Origin: Periplaneta americana
Taxonomy: Eukaryota > Arthropoda > Insecta > Blattodea > Blattidae
Direction: 5' to 3'
DNA: 64,000 bases
Assembly (NCBI RefSeq): GCF_040183065.1
Contig: NC_091121.1
Coordinates: 68,120,787 to 68,184,786 of the forward strand
The notes below the pieces were generated by a model that worked only from the letters and a program-made list of their open reading frames with translations, did no database searches and was not told the DNA's origin. Positions within the stretch are counted from its first letter, which is position 1; every line of letters begins with the position of its first letter. Shown here piece by piece: positions 11,340 through 22,425 of this stretch. The position numbers were made by a program, and so were the translations under genes.

Positions 11340-12455
11340 AAATGTACATTCTTAACTGATTAATCAGTTTGTTCAACTTGATAGAAGACTCCAATTATCA
11401 GAAATACATCTTCGTAAGAGATTCATCAGTTTTTACAACGTAATGACAGTTTACAATTCTCGGAAATATATATTTTTCACGAATTTATAAGTTTGTTCAT
11501 CGTGATAGGAGTTCCCAATTCTGGGAAAGACTAACGTAACGGATTCATCACTTTGTTCAGCGCGATGGGAATTGTCAATGCTGGGAAATAGATCTCCATT
11601 ACGGATTCATTAATTTGTTCGATGTGATGAAAGTTTCTATTATTCTGAGAAATAGAACTATGTCACGATTTCATCAGTTTGATCAATATGATGGCAGTTT
11701 CCAATGTTGAAAAATAGATCTTCACAAGAGATTTGTTTGTTCAAGGTAATGAGAATTTGCAATTTTGAGAAATAGATATTCGTATTTGAGAAGCTTTTGT
11801 CATCTAGTCTGCTGTCAAAAAATCTGAAAGTTACAGTTTATAAAATAGTTATATTACCGGTTGTCCTTTATGGTTGTGAAACTTGGACTCTCACTTTGAG
11901 AGCGAAAGAGAGGCTAAAGGTGTTTCAGAATAAGGTGCTTAGGAAAATATTTGGGACTCAGAGGGATGAAGTTATAGGAGAATGGAGAAAGTTACACAAT
12001 GTAGAATTGCACGCATTGTATTCTTCATCTGACATAATTAGGAACATTAAATCCAGACGTTTGAGATGGGCAGGGCATGTAGCACGTATGGGCGAATCCA
12101 GAAATCCATATAGAGTTTTAGTTGGGAGGATGGAGGAAAAAAACTTTTGGTGAGGTCGAGACGTAGATGGGAGGATAATATTAAAATGGATTTGAGAGAG
12201 GTTCGATATGATGATAGAGACTGGATTAATCTTGCACAGGATAGGGAACGATGGCGGGATTATGTGAGAGTGTCAATTAACCTGCGAGTTCCTTAAAAGA
12301 CATAAGTAAGTAAGTAAGTAAGTAAGATATTCGTAATGGATTCATCAGTTTCTTCAACGTAATTGGAGTTTGCGATTCTGAGAAATAGATTTTCGTAACA
12401 GATAAATCAGTTTGTTCAACGTGATGGGAGTTTTGAATTCTGTGAAACATCACTG
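11340..12455. repeat. Diverged 62-bp tandem array, split by a LINE
   Basis: About nine degenerate copies of a 62-bp unit (agatcttcgtaacggattca, then tcagtttgttcaacgtgatg, then ggagtttccaattctgagaa). The array lies at 11340-11784 and resumes at 12325-12455 in register. The interruption is a LINE-A insertion. Confidence 0.8.
11785..12326 (+). pseudogene. 5'-truncated LINE-A insertion (RTE-like pol tail)
   Basis: Open from the insertion point: [62 protein letters not shown] and [17 protein letters not shown] single-base frameshift follows near 12140 (a GGAGGAAAAAAACTTTTGG run), then [10 protein letters not shown] and INLRVP stop at 12294-12296. It ends in a (GTAA)n tail and is flanked by an 11-bp direct repeat, agatattcgta (11774-11784 and 12325-12335). 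Truncated 5' end, microsatellite tail and target duplication are hallmarks of target-primed reverse transcription. The simple-repeat tail suggests an RTE-like clade (inference). The full consensus is best seen at 59745-61191. Confidence 0.9.
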
Positions 12456-12499
12456 TTGGATCAGTTTACAATTCTCTGTGTACAAGGACTGCCATTATA

Positions 12500-13568
12500 G
12501 GGTAAGGGTGCCTAATTCCGTGATACCCCTAATCCCGTGATAAAATTTCAATTGACTACCATGGAGTTGTGGTCTCTGACTTTTAAGTTTTTGAAATACA
12601 TAACAGATGCCAGAAGATGTCTTCTTTTCAATTCTATTGACTACCCGCCTTTTGAATAGAAGCAGTCGACTGCAGAAGCTTTTGTTCAGTGAAAGGTGGT
12701 TGACCAGTAAGTTTTTCTTTCTCTTGTGACCGTTCCTGAAGAAACATTTTATATTTGAAGTAAGAATTAATATAGCATTATAAAAATATATATTACTGTA
12801 GACTGAAATCAGCTGAATCAATGTGTATGATTATTTAAACATTGTGAGACAATAACAATGCTACAGGAGCTTTCCCATTTTAGGATTTATTTTCATATTT
12901 CTCCTTCCTCGCTCACTCGATAGTGATGTCAACGCTAAATTGTTAAAATTAATGTCTACTAAAGAAAATAGTTCGTGGAAATAATGATAGAAATAAGTTA
13001 GGGAAAACATCAATTATAATTATAATAAAATAATAGGGCATATATTTAACTTAATTACTGCTGTTAGGAATATAAATAATGAGAAATAATTGTGTTATAA
13101 TTCAATTTATTCAAATTTAATTTTGTATTTAATTTAACTTTCAGTTTATTTTGTTTATAATATATTAATATGTAATATGTATTCCTGTAGTTACACAAGT
13201 ATTTTCTATGAAATTTGTAACATAGGTCCTTTTTCTATGTTGTAATTTCTTGCTTAATCCATATTAAAACATTATACCATGACTTTAAAGTGTTTTTCTA
13301 AATACACGTTTGTTTTCTGGGCAGTTAATGAGCAATCAGGATATCACTCACGGAATTAGGAAACCACTATCACGGAATTTGGATCCTTGTCACGGATTTA
13401 GGAGCCACTTTATAACAATGAAGAATCATATATCAAACTAGTGAAACTGTTGACACTGAATGTTGTAAAAACTGTAGCTAAAGGTCCAAGTAACAACATT
13501 TAGGTGTTATTTAAAATTTTTACTACAATTTTGGCATAAATATGTCACGGAATCAGGCAACCTTACCC
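12500..13568. mobile_element. 1.07-kb TIR element with repeated CCTAATTCCGTGA motif
   Basis: Left end GGGTAAGGGTGCCTAATTCC and right end (inverted) GGGTAAGGTTGCCTGATTCC form imperfect terminal repeats, flanked by TA on both sides (12498-12499, 13569-13570). The motif C(A)CGGAATTAGG recurs several times inside both ends (12540, 13350-13400, 13545). A 108-codon minus frame (12495-12821) has no motif I recognise. A 236-bp relative lies at 57134-57369. TA targets suggest a Tc1/mariner-type mechanism (inference). Confidence 0.75.
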
Positions 13569-14389
13569 TACATACTACGAACTTCTGACAAGTCCACTGG
13601 GATCGCAGTTTCCTAACATAGTTGCCAATAATTTTCGCATGTCCTAATATTTTAGCATTTCCTTGTAATAATGTGTGTCATCCATTTCCTGCAGCGAGAA
13701 GGTACCTATTCACTATTATACAAATTAGCCAGTTCTCTCAAATAATTTCAATACACCATACGTAAATAAAAGAGAAGTCCACACGATGTCATCATAGATG
13801 AGGTTATGAGAGAGCAGTACTAGAAGGATGACAAAGTAAACCTTGTACACTAGAAAAACATGCTAATATGCGCTCTTTTCATCACAAATCCGTCAGTAGC
13901 AGCAGATAATTTAACACTGGGTTTGTTTGGCCAGTGAGTAATGCTGCATTTAGTTAAATTCTCGCTTACTTTATGGTGATACGAATTGTGGGTACGAAAA
14001 TGTTGTATTCTAATTATACAAAGACTGCGTCCTCCACTAAATAGCATGACACACTAAAAACGAGGTCGGAGATTAGCACTAAGGCCGGTGCGACTCATCC
14101 CCCGTGGAACCACTAAAACCCCAATGTGCACTCTGCGGGCTGATGATTAGATACAGTCACAGTGCATATGTGTGTAGTTATCCGAGTCAAGTAATTCCAT
14201 GAGTCAAGCCGTCAATCCTGCGCTCAACCCCCGCATCCGAGGGTCAGGGAAATTTTAATCCAGATTGGATTATGTCAGCGGCGGCTCGTACCTTACGCAG
14301 TACCGGAAACTCACAGAGTAGGATAAAGCGATACTAACTGACAACGATCTTTTGCAACTGTATTTATGTATCATCTCACCTTCCTATGG
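13569..14389. other. Stretch without recognised feature
   Basis: No transposon coding trace or tandem repeat. The part 14050-14300 is richer in C and G than its surroundings and has no long frame. Confidence 0.4.
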
Positions 14390-14512
14390 TTATATGAAGC
14401 TGTGCTAGAAAGAATGGATGAAGAAAGATTAATACTGAAACTGATCGGAAGAAGGAAAAAATTACTACAAAGAAACTATGTACTGAAAGATGCACTAGAA
14501 GAAATGCTGAAC

Positions 14513-16928
14513 CGGTATGGCATAGTTGCGCCTCGCGGTCAATTGGAAGGCCTAGGCATGGCATAGTTGCGCCCCGAAGAAATCAGGTAGGAGAATGGAC
14601 AAGGTATAGTTGCGCCCCGATGGGCATAGTACACACGAAAGTGATTGTCATAAAAAAATAAATTACTTAAAAATATTATAGTGGTAGCTGTATTGGAATC
14701 AGGTAGCATAATGGAGAGTGCATAGTGCACACGGAAGTGATTGTCATAAAAAAATAAATTACTTAAAAATATTATAGTGGTAGATGTATTGGAATCAGGT
14801 ATCATAATGGAGAGTGAATAGTACACACGGAAGTGATTGTCATGAAAGAAATAAATTACTTAAAAATATTATAGTGGTAGCTGTATTGGAATCAGGTATC
14901 ATAATGGAGAGTGCATAGTACACACGGAAGTGATTGTCATAAAATTACTTAAAAATATTATAATGGTAGATGTATTGGAATCAGGTAGCATAATGAAGAG
15001 TGCATAGTACACACGGAAGTGATTGTCATAAAATTACTTTAAAATATTATAATGGTAGATGTATTTGAATCAGGTAGCATAATGAAGAGTGCATAGTACA
15101 CACGGAAGTGATTGTCATAAAAAATAAATTACTTAAAAATATTATAGTGGTAGATGTATTGGAATCAGGTAGCATAATGGAGAGTGCATAGTACACACGG
15201 AAGTGATTGTCATAAAAAATAAATTACTTAAAAATATTATAGTGGTAGATGTATTGGAATCAGGTAGCATAATGAAGAGTGCATAGTACACACGGAAGTG
15301 ATTGTCATAAAATAAATTAATTTTTTTTAAATATTATTATAATGGTAGATGTATTGGAATCAGGTAGCATAATGAAGAGTGCATAGTACACACGGAAGTG
15401 ACTGTCATAAAAAATAAATTACTTAAAAATATTATAGTGGTAGATGTATTGGAATCAGGTAGCATAATGGAGAGTGCATAGTACACACGGAAGTGATTGT
15501 CATAAAAAATAAATTACTTAAAAATATTATAGTGGTAGATGTATTGGAATCAGGTAGCATAATGAAGAGTGCATAGTACACACGGAAGTGATTGTCATAA
15601 AATTACTTAAAAATATTATAATGGTAGATGTATTGGAATCAGGTAGCATAATGGAGAGTGCATAGTGCACACGGAAGTGATTGTCATAAAAAAATAAATT
15701 ACTTAAAAATATTATAGTGGTAGATGTATTGGAATCAGGTAGCATAATGGAGAGTGCATAGTACACACGGAAATGATTGTCATAAAAAAAATAAATTACT
15801 TAAAAATATTATAGTGGTAGATGTATTGGAATCAGGTAGCATAATGGAGAGTGCATAGTACACACGGAAGTGATTGTCATAAAAAAATAAATTACTTAAA
15901 AATATTATAGTGGTAGCTGTATTGGAATCAGGTATCATAATGGAGAGTGAATAGTACACACGGAAGTGATTGTCATGAAAGAAATAAATTACTTAAAAAT
16001 ATTATAGTGGTAGCTGTATTGGAATCAGGTATCATAATGGAGAGTGCATAGTACACACGGAAGTGATTGTCATAAAACAAATAAATTACTTTAAAATATT
16101 ATAGTGGTAGCTGTATTGGAATCAGGTAGCATAATGGAGAGTGAATAGTACACACGGAAGTGATTGCCATAAAAGAAATAAATTACTTAAAAATATTATA
16201 GTGGTAGCTGTATTGGAATCAGGTATCATAATGGAGAGTGAATAGTACACACGGAAGTGATTGTCATGAAAGAAATAAATTACTTAAAAATATTATAGTG
16301 GTAGCTGTATTGGAATCAGGTATCATAATGAAGAGTGCATAGTACACACGGAAGTGATTGTCATAAAATTACTTTAAAATATTATAATGGTAGATGTATT
16401 TGAATCAGGTAGCATAATGAAGAGTGCATAGTACACACGGAAGTGATTGTCATAAAACAAATAAATTACTTAAAAATATTATAATGGTAAATTAACTTCA
16501 CTATGCGCCACAGTCGGTGTGAAAATCGCTAATAAAATGTCAAGATTGCTTAGGCCTCATGTTCCAACGACTCACTCATTTGAATATGTGAGTTAATAAA
16601 GTTCTGCCAACTTCATGGTCTTCATTTTTACGGTAGGCTATCGATAATCACTGCATAAACAATTAATAAAGTACTGCCAACTTCATGGTATTCATTTTAA
16701 CGGTATCGATAATGAATATTAAATGGAATAAGAAATCAATCAGGTTGGTTGATTACGAGGCTCGAGTTCCCGTAATGTCTTTTTCTCTACCTATTTCATC
16801 GGGGGGCAACTATGCCATGCCCCTTTTCTCTACCCGATGGGAACGGGGCGCAACTATTCCCACAAAACAGGGACCATTTTTTATCTGCTGAATCTTACCT
16901 GACCGTGGGGCGCAACTATGCCCTGCCC
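14513..16928. mobile_element. 2.4-kb TIR element (hAT-sized target duplication) filled by a satellite
   Basis: Both ends carry GGCATAGTTGCGCC in opposite orientation (14519 on the plus strand; inverse at 16903-16918), with similarity extending to a CGGTCA string. Further inverted copies of the same motif lie inside each end (14563, 14607; inverses near 16806 and 16845). The flanks tgctgaac (14505-14512) and tgctaaac (16929-16936) form an 8-bp direct repeat with one mismatch. The element interrupts LINE-B exactly there. The interior is a 95-bp tandem array. No transposase trace. Eight-base duplication favours hAT (inference); the family is otherwise unrecognised. Confidence 0.75.
14620..16490. 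repeat. Satellite array, ~95-bp unit, about 20 copies
   Basis: Unit: catagtacacacggaagtga, then ttgtcataaaaaataaatta, then cttaaaaatattatagtggt, then agatgtattggaatcaggta, then gcataatggagagtg. Variants of about 84 bp lack the 'aaataaatt' segment, and there are GATG/GCTG and GAGTG/GAATA subtypes. Unit parts (aatcaggtag, ataatgga, catagt) match the element's own terminus (aatcaggtaggagaatgg, then tatagttgcgccc at 14581-14620), so the array grew from terminal sequence. Minus-strand frames through it (for example IMLPDSNTSTTIIFLSN) are artefacts. Confidence 0.95.
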
Positions 16929-17020
16929 TGCTAAACGAGGAGAAGTTCATGACAGAAAAAGATATCAGATGATAGATAACATTAATATATATGGATCGTA
17001 TTCGGAGACTAAGAGGAAAG

Positions 17021-17266
17021 GTTCACACCTGTGGAGTAACAGCGCATCTGGCCGCGAAACCGGGTGGCCCGTGTTTGAATCCCGGCCGGGACAAGTTACC
17101 TGGTTCAGGTTTTTTCAGGGGTTTTCTCTCAACCCAATATGAGTAAATGCTGGGTAACTATCGGTGTTGGACCCCGGACTCATTTCACTGACATTATCAC
17201 CTTCATCTCATTCAAACGCTATATAACCAAAGATGTTGATACAGCATCGTAAAATAACCTACTAAA
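17021..17266 (+). mobile_element. tRNA-derived SINE (SINE-1)
   Basis: The head has a tRNA-like region with 'gtggagtaac' (A-box position) and GTTTGAATCCC (B box). The body is 'ggggttttctctcaaccc ... aaatgctgggtaac' and the tail 'gatacagcatcgtaaaata'. It is flanked by a 10-bp direct repeat, aagaggaaag/aagaggaagg (17011-17020, 17267-17276), inside the LINE-B KRKAEN-equivalent codons. Confidence 0.9.
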
Positions 17267-17345
17267 AAGAGGAAGGCGGAAAATAGGGAAGATTTGAGAA
17301 TGCTGAGTTTGCAGTGAAATATCTGCCTTTGGACAGAAATCTATT

Positions 17346-17865
17346 AAGGAATGCATCATTTTTCATTCTATCATTAATATCATCGTAATAATCATCACAA
17401 CCTCCATCATTAATCAACTACCGGTTATCAGGATTTGATAGACCTGTTTTCTACTCAGACAACAGTACCTACTTTCAGATCTTTCTCTTCACCTCTAACG
17501 TTTTCATTTGCAATCTTGTTACAGTAAACACCCCACAGAGCAGAGCGATATACCGCTCATTCGAACGTAACGCATAAAAAGTATGTGCCCCGAAAAATTA
17601 TCACATAGCACCAATTCGATACGTGATTAGAGAATGTTTTGCCCCTAGCGTACAGTGTATACAGAATAGAAATAATTTATGTAATTCCATTTTAAATTCT
17701 CACCCATAGATATATAGTAAATTAGTCTTTAATCATAATGAGACCACAGTAGATATAGTCTTGTATGAGTGGGGTGATACTAAAGCCTTTACATATAGGT
17801 CGTAATTTGTTAGAGTTGTAGTAATCCAGAAGATAAATTCAAGTAATTATAGAGTCTGGAGTCAT
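17346..17865. other. Stretch without recognised feature
   Basis: No repeat or coding trace recognised. Confidence 0.4.
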
Positions 17866-18117
17866 CGGCGTAACTCAGGATGTAGCGCGTTTACCTACTG
17901 ACCCGGAGTTTCCCTCGGGCGTGGGTTCGATTCTCACTTGGGCTTATTACCTAGTTGGGTTTTTTCCGAGGTATTCTGCAACCGTAAGGCGAATGTTAGG
18001 TAATCCATGGCGAATCATCGGCCTCATCTCGTCAAATATTTTCTCGCTATCACCAAATTCTTCGACGATAAATAGACTAACCTAGTACTTGATACAGCGT
18101 CGTTAAATAACCAATTA
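17866..18117 (+). mobile_element. Second tRNA-derived SINE type (SINE-2)
   Basis: The head reads gtaactcaggatgtagcgcg (A-box-like) and GTGGGTTCGATTCTC (B box), followed by 'gttgggttttttccgagg'. The middle differs from SINE-1, but the last ~35 bp ('cttgatacagcgtcg', 'aaataacc') is nearly the SINE-1 tail. A shared tail suggests both are copied by the same LINE partner (inference). A target duplication is not obvious. Confidence 0.7.
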
Positions 18118-20339
18118 AAGAAATAACTATACAGTTTCGGTTGTATCTGGAACTAGAAACTTTGCCAGGTACTCAAGTCACAGAATGAGTGATATATGTA
18201 CGAATATTTTTGTATCTGAGTGATATATGTACGAATATTTTTGTATCTTAGCAGGAAAACTTCAAAAATCACCGGGCAGCAGATGTGGTCGATCCAAGAG
18301 CATTTGCCATAATAGATGAAAAAGATACTCGATGAATGTAAGATGGAGTAAATCCTTCTAAATTTTCAGAGAATGCAGTAGTTAGTAATTGTGCAGTAGA
18401 TTCTAGAGCCTTTACGTTTTGATATTCAATTTTTAGGACGAAACATCTCATATTATTTGGTGGAGGAAAGTAGATCCTAGAACTTCACCTTAGATGCTCA
18501 TTTCCATAATTTTTATATGAGTATTAGATCTTGAAACTTTACTCATAGGAGAACAAAATTCTGCTACACATTCGCTTTGGAGTGTAGACATCTCTTAGGC
18601 AATTTTCCCTAAGGAAAGAGGACGATAGTCATTTAGTAAGGGTTGAACAAATTCTAAGTTCTTTACTCCCTGGAAGAAATCAAGTACTAACTTTTAACTT
18701 CCGCGAAATAACATTGTATTATTCATTTGGTAGGACGAAAAAGTTGAGACCCAATTAACAGGGAAGTAATACACAGAAAATACATTTTACTCCTTTGATA
18801 GATCATTATCACAGAATGCTTTCTTCAAGGATAATTGGACAGATTTACGCAATAAATGACCAAGCGCCAAAAATCTGTTTCGAAAAACTGGCCATTGAAA
18901 TAAATCTGTTTTTTTTTTCTATAAAACATTTTATGCAAGAAGTATTATAACATTCTTACTATTACAAAAAATATACAAGTAATACCAAAAAAGGCTAACC
19001 GATTTTTGATAAGTGACCTGCAGTTGAATTAATATTTCAAAGCAAAATAAATAAATAAATAAATAATAAATAAATTTTATGCAATAAATGAAAGTTTGCT
19101 TGTAAATAGCAGCAAAATTCAGATATCGCATTCTTGATTTTTCCGAGTTAAATTAGCTTGTAGATTTATGCAAATATCTCATTTTTTTCGACTTGTCGGT
19201 TGGTCTATTATTACGTAACTCCGTCCAATTGACACTCATTCGGTATGGAGAATAACAGACGATAGAGTCCTTTCCCTATGAAAAGAACCTGTCAATCGTT
19301 TGATAAAGGGCGTAATAATTTCTGAACTTCTAGCTCCAGGGGTAAAAGTACACGTTTGGAAATCTAGCTCTAAAAATGAAACCAGTGCTCATAGAAGAGG
19401 GTGTAATGCGCTTTATTGCTTCTATTCTGAGAGAAGAATCTGGTATTCAATTAGGACTTGGTTCAGTTTTCCCCTAGATTTACCCTAGAAAGTTGATGCC
19501 GAAGAAGAAGGTATTTGGTCGGGCATGATCTCTCTACGAACCGTGCTAACATATAGAGTGCGGGTATTATTTTTAGAAATGGAAACCAGCCTAACGAAGA
19601 GAGCCCAAGCAGCTTATGAAGTCGCAAATGCTGACGTACCCTCTCGCATGACGGGTCGACGAACGGCCTGGGATTGCTGTATAATTCCGTTTTCCATTTG
19701 AATCAGCAGCGTGATCTTTGCCCATTAGCTAATTAGCAACGATGTCCGTGCAAGAAGCGAGTAGCTGCAGACCACAGCACTTAGTGTTATTTGAACAAGA
19801 CTGGGCGCTCCCCAATCTTTCACAAGCCAGACTCTCACTTTATAATCTCTGCTTTCTTTTGCGTCTTGGCTTCCAATTTTTTTTTTTATCTTTTATTAGC
19901 CTCTAGCCAACAAAGTGGAATGAAATGTTCATTTCCGTATAACTGTCCTGCATATAGGTTATAATCAGGGCACAGATTTTGATGACATGTCATCTTTTTT
20001 TTCCTCGTGCAGTATGCATTGCTCTCAAGTATTAAAATCCTGAACACGAACCTCTGGTTTTAAAAATATTGATTCTATTATGCATTTTTACGTCATATTT
20101 TCTATTTTTGAAGTTTTAGGTCATTTTTTTCAAGTTTTAAGTCATGTTTTGGTCACTGTTTTCGCATTTTACTTCCTCTTTTGGTTCTTATCTTCCTTGC
20201 AAAATATTAAGTTAAATTAATTTAAATTATTAAATTACTTACTATTTATTTTTAATCCAATAAAATAAATGGAAGTTTGATCAATGGCTCGGCAATGTAC
20301 CTACTGTACATGTTGAGAATCTGTGTCTTCATTCATTCA
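18118..20339. other. Long unrecognised stretch
   Basis: A 30-bp direct duplication (gtgatatatgtacgaatatt, then tttgtatct) lies at about 18187-18248. The part 19500-19860 is less AT-rich but has no long frame or motif. No gene seen. Confidence 0.4.
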
Positions 20340-21060
20340 TTCATTCATTCATTCATTTATTCATTCATTTAGTGTTCTGCCCAATGGCAGATCTTTCACT
20401 GCAAACCCAGCTTTCTCCAATCTCTCCAATTTTCTGCCTTCCTCTTTGTCTCCTCATATGATCCATATAGCTTAATGTCGTCTATCATCTGATATCTTCT
20501 TCTGCCCCGAACACTTCTCCCGTTCACCATTCCTTCCAGTACGTCCTTCAGTATGCAGTTTCTTCTCAGCTAGTGACCCAACCAATTCCTTTTCCTCTTC
20601 CTGATCAGTTTCAGCATCATTCTTTCTTCACCCACTCTTTCCAACACAGCTTCATTTCTTATTTTATCTGTCCACGTCACACGCTCCATTCTTCTCCATA
20701 TCCACATTTCCAATGCTTCTATTCGCTTCGTCGTAACGTCCATGTTGCTGTCCATACAAAGCACATCACTAGTCTCTTCCTTAGTTATTTTTCCAGAAGT
20801 CTGCATAAGATGATCCTTTTTCTATTAAAAGCTTCCTTTGCCATTGTTATCCACCTTTTGCCTTCCTGGCTGCAGCTCATGTTACTGCTTATAGTACACC
20901 GTAAGTATTTGAAGCTGTCCATTTGCTCTATTGCCTCATTTAGAATTCGCATGTTTATCTTCTGCATTTTTCTTCCTATGACATGCTCTTCGTCTTATTT
21001 GCATTTATCTTCATCCCATACTGCTCACAACTGTCATTTAGTTTTTAATAGCGGTAAAAG
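20340..21060 (-). pseudogene. LINE-B pol C-terminus with (AATG)n tail
   Basis: Minus-strand blocks in order: MQKINMRILNEAIEQMDSFK with YLRCTISSNMSC, KEAFNRKRIILC, MWIWRRMERVTWTDKIRNEA, VLERVGEERMMLKLIRKRKR with NWLGH, then KDVLEGMVNG, RGRRRYQMIDDIKLYGSY and EETKRKAENW. They lie in three frames because of small indels, and a segment between LLEK and EALEMW is shortened. The 3' UTR 'gaaagatctgccattgggca' is followed by an AATG tail (20333-20371 on the plus strand as cattcattc). This is the best copy of the family split at 14390-17345 and 40612-44250. Non-functional. Confidence 0.85.
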
Positions 21061-21089
21061 GTTGCATATTTAAGATCAACTATCAAACA

Positions 21090-21600
21090 TAAGAAACGAA
21101 TTTAATATGGCAAGTATAACAAACAAATTACGAGTAGCAACATAAAGAGATAAATTTGGATTGATCACCTAGAAAGTCTCTCAGACATTCGCATTAAAAA
21201 CGAAATCTTAGGGCCGTATTCATAGACATTTTTAGCGCGGGCTTCCGGTGGATTATCAGCGTTTTTCGTGTTCATAAACCAGTGTTAGCGATAGGATATG
21301 ATTTGAATTCTGTACTTGTAACCAGTGGATAGCCGGGGCTAGCTTAGTACGCTCGTAGCGCGTGCTGCGAAATGTCTATGAATACCACCCTTAGAGTTTA
21401 CAAGCACGTTACGATTTAGGAACACCAAGAAAAGGATGGTGGGAAAGTATGAGATCAAGGCAGACCTAGGATCTATATCGTGAAAGGAGAAGGGTGATGA
21501 TGATGATGATGATTATTATTATTATTATTATCATCATCATCATCAAAAGAAGGAGGAGAAGAAGAAGAAGAAGAAGAAGAAGAAGAAGAAGAAACAAATT
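21090..21600 (+). pseudogene. LINE pol end fragment with compound microsatellite tail
   Basis: Plus-strand frame DHLESLSDIRIKNEIL continues, after a MITE, as VYKHV, GTPRKG WWESMRS and ends before a (GAT)n(TTA)n(TCA)n tract at 21495-21545 and a (GAA)n tract to about 21592. The pattern (xRIxKxIL, YxPxGxRxxGRPxKRWWE) is the final segment of several insect LINE pol proteins, and the microsatellite would be its 3' tail. The assignment rests on short motifs only. Confidence 0.45.
21211..21390. mobile_element. 180-bp MITE with TTA target duplication (PIF/Harbinger type)
   Basis: Ends GGGCCGTATTCATAGACATT and (inverted) GGGTGGTATTCATAGACATT match except for two bases. TTA lies on both sides (21208-21210, 21391-21393). 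Three-base TWA duplications are the signature of PIF/Harbinger elements. The MITE interrupts a LINE-like frame. Confidence 0.8.
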
Positions 21601-22350
21601 AAAACAACACAGAAATAGCTCAAAACAAGAAGAAACAAATCAATACTAGAAGGAATGAAATTGAAGAAATAAACAGATTAAGAAATAGATCAGACAAGAA
21701 ACAAATAAAACAAAAGAAAATGAATAGTACAAGTAAGGAAAAAAGAAGGCAATAAAATAAACAAAAGACGACAAAATTAGAAAAGATAAATCCAAAAGAA
21801 ATGAAAGTGAAAGAACTACCAAATCAATAAGAAATGTACATAACAAGAGACAAAATAAGAAATACATAATATTATAAGAAGAATAAAATGAAAAGTAACA
21901 ACAAGCAAATGAACCAGAATAATCATAAAAAGGAATAGAAATGAAATCAGCAAACTAAAGAAGAAGGAAGCAGAAAAAACAAAAGGATAAAGAAGGAAGA
22001 ATGTAAACAAAAGAACTAGAAACAACCGTAAAATAAAAGTAAGTAAAACAATAAAAAAGAAGAATGGGCCAAGGAAAAAAAAATAATATGCTAACGAAAG
22101 ATGAAAGGACTTGCAAATAAAGGAGAAAAATTGGGAAAATATTAAAGAACGAAGCAGCAAGTAAACAGAAGAACGAATATGAACTAAAGAAGAAGGAAAC
22201 GAGGAGCACAAAACGAGAAGTAGGGAAAAAGAAACAGAAGTTTCAACCAAAAAGAATAATAAAGGTGAGGAAGCAAAAAGGTAAGAAAAAAAATGAACAG
22301 AGAAATGAATAGAACAAAAAAATACAAATAAAAGAAACAGAAGAGGACAT
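21600..22350. repeat. Degenerate AG/A-rich (AAAGA-like) tract
   Basis: About 750 bp almost without pyrimidine-rich segments, apparently a decayed purine microsatellite continuing the (GAA)n at its left. The 273-codon minus frame here is F/L/S-rich and low-complexity and is not a gene. Confidence 0.7.
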
Positions 22351-22385
22351 GAAAATATATGTATAATACACTTCGTTGTTACATC

Positions 22386-22387
<2 letters not shown>

Positions 22388-22424
<37 letters not shown>
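22388..22424. repeat. Poly(A) run of ~34 bases
   Basis: Uninterrupted A run. No retroposed body is recognisable on its left, so it may be simple slippage within the A-rich tract. Confidence 0.9.

Positions 22425-22425
<1 letters not shown>

Larger units (their letters stand above)
14390..17345 (+). pseudogene. LINE-B pol 3' end, split by a TIR/satellite element and a SINE
   Basis: Left part (14390-14512) reads YEAVLERMDEERLILKLIGR, RRKK and VLKDALEEMLN. The frame resumes after two insertions as RKRYQMIDNINIYGSYSETK (about 16945-17020) and then a 3' UTR (17267-17345) with 'tttgcagtgaaatatctgcc'. The uninterrupted family copy at 20340-21060 shows the same blocks in the same order, so both interruptions are insertions: a 2.4-kb element at 14513-16928 and a SINE at 17021-17266. 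The left boundary near 14390 is where similarity begins. Dead copy. Confidence 0.8.

Noticed and set aside
14539-15766. Repeated peptides such as IMLPDSNTSTTIIFLSN on the minus strand
   Set aside because: Products of the 95-bp satellite unit, not a repeat protein gene.
14620-16490. Regularly spaced repeats resembling a CRISPR array
   Set aside because: Contiguous tandem satellite units without unique spacers; insect nuclear DNA.
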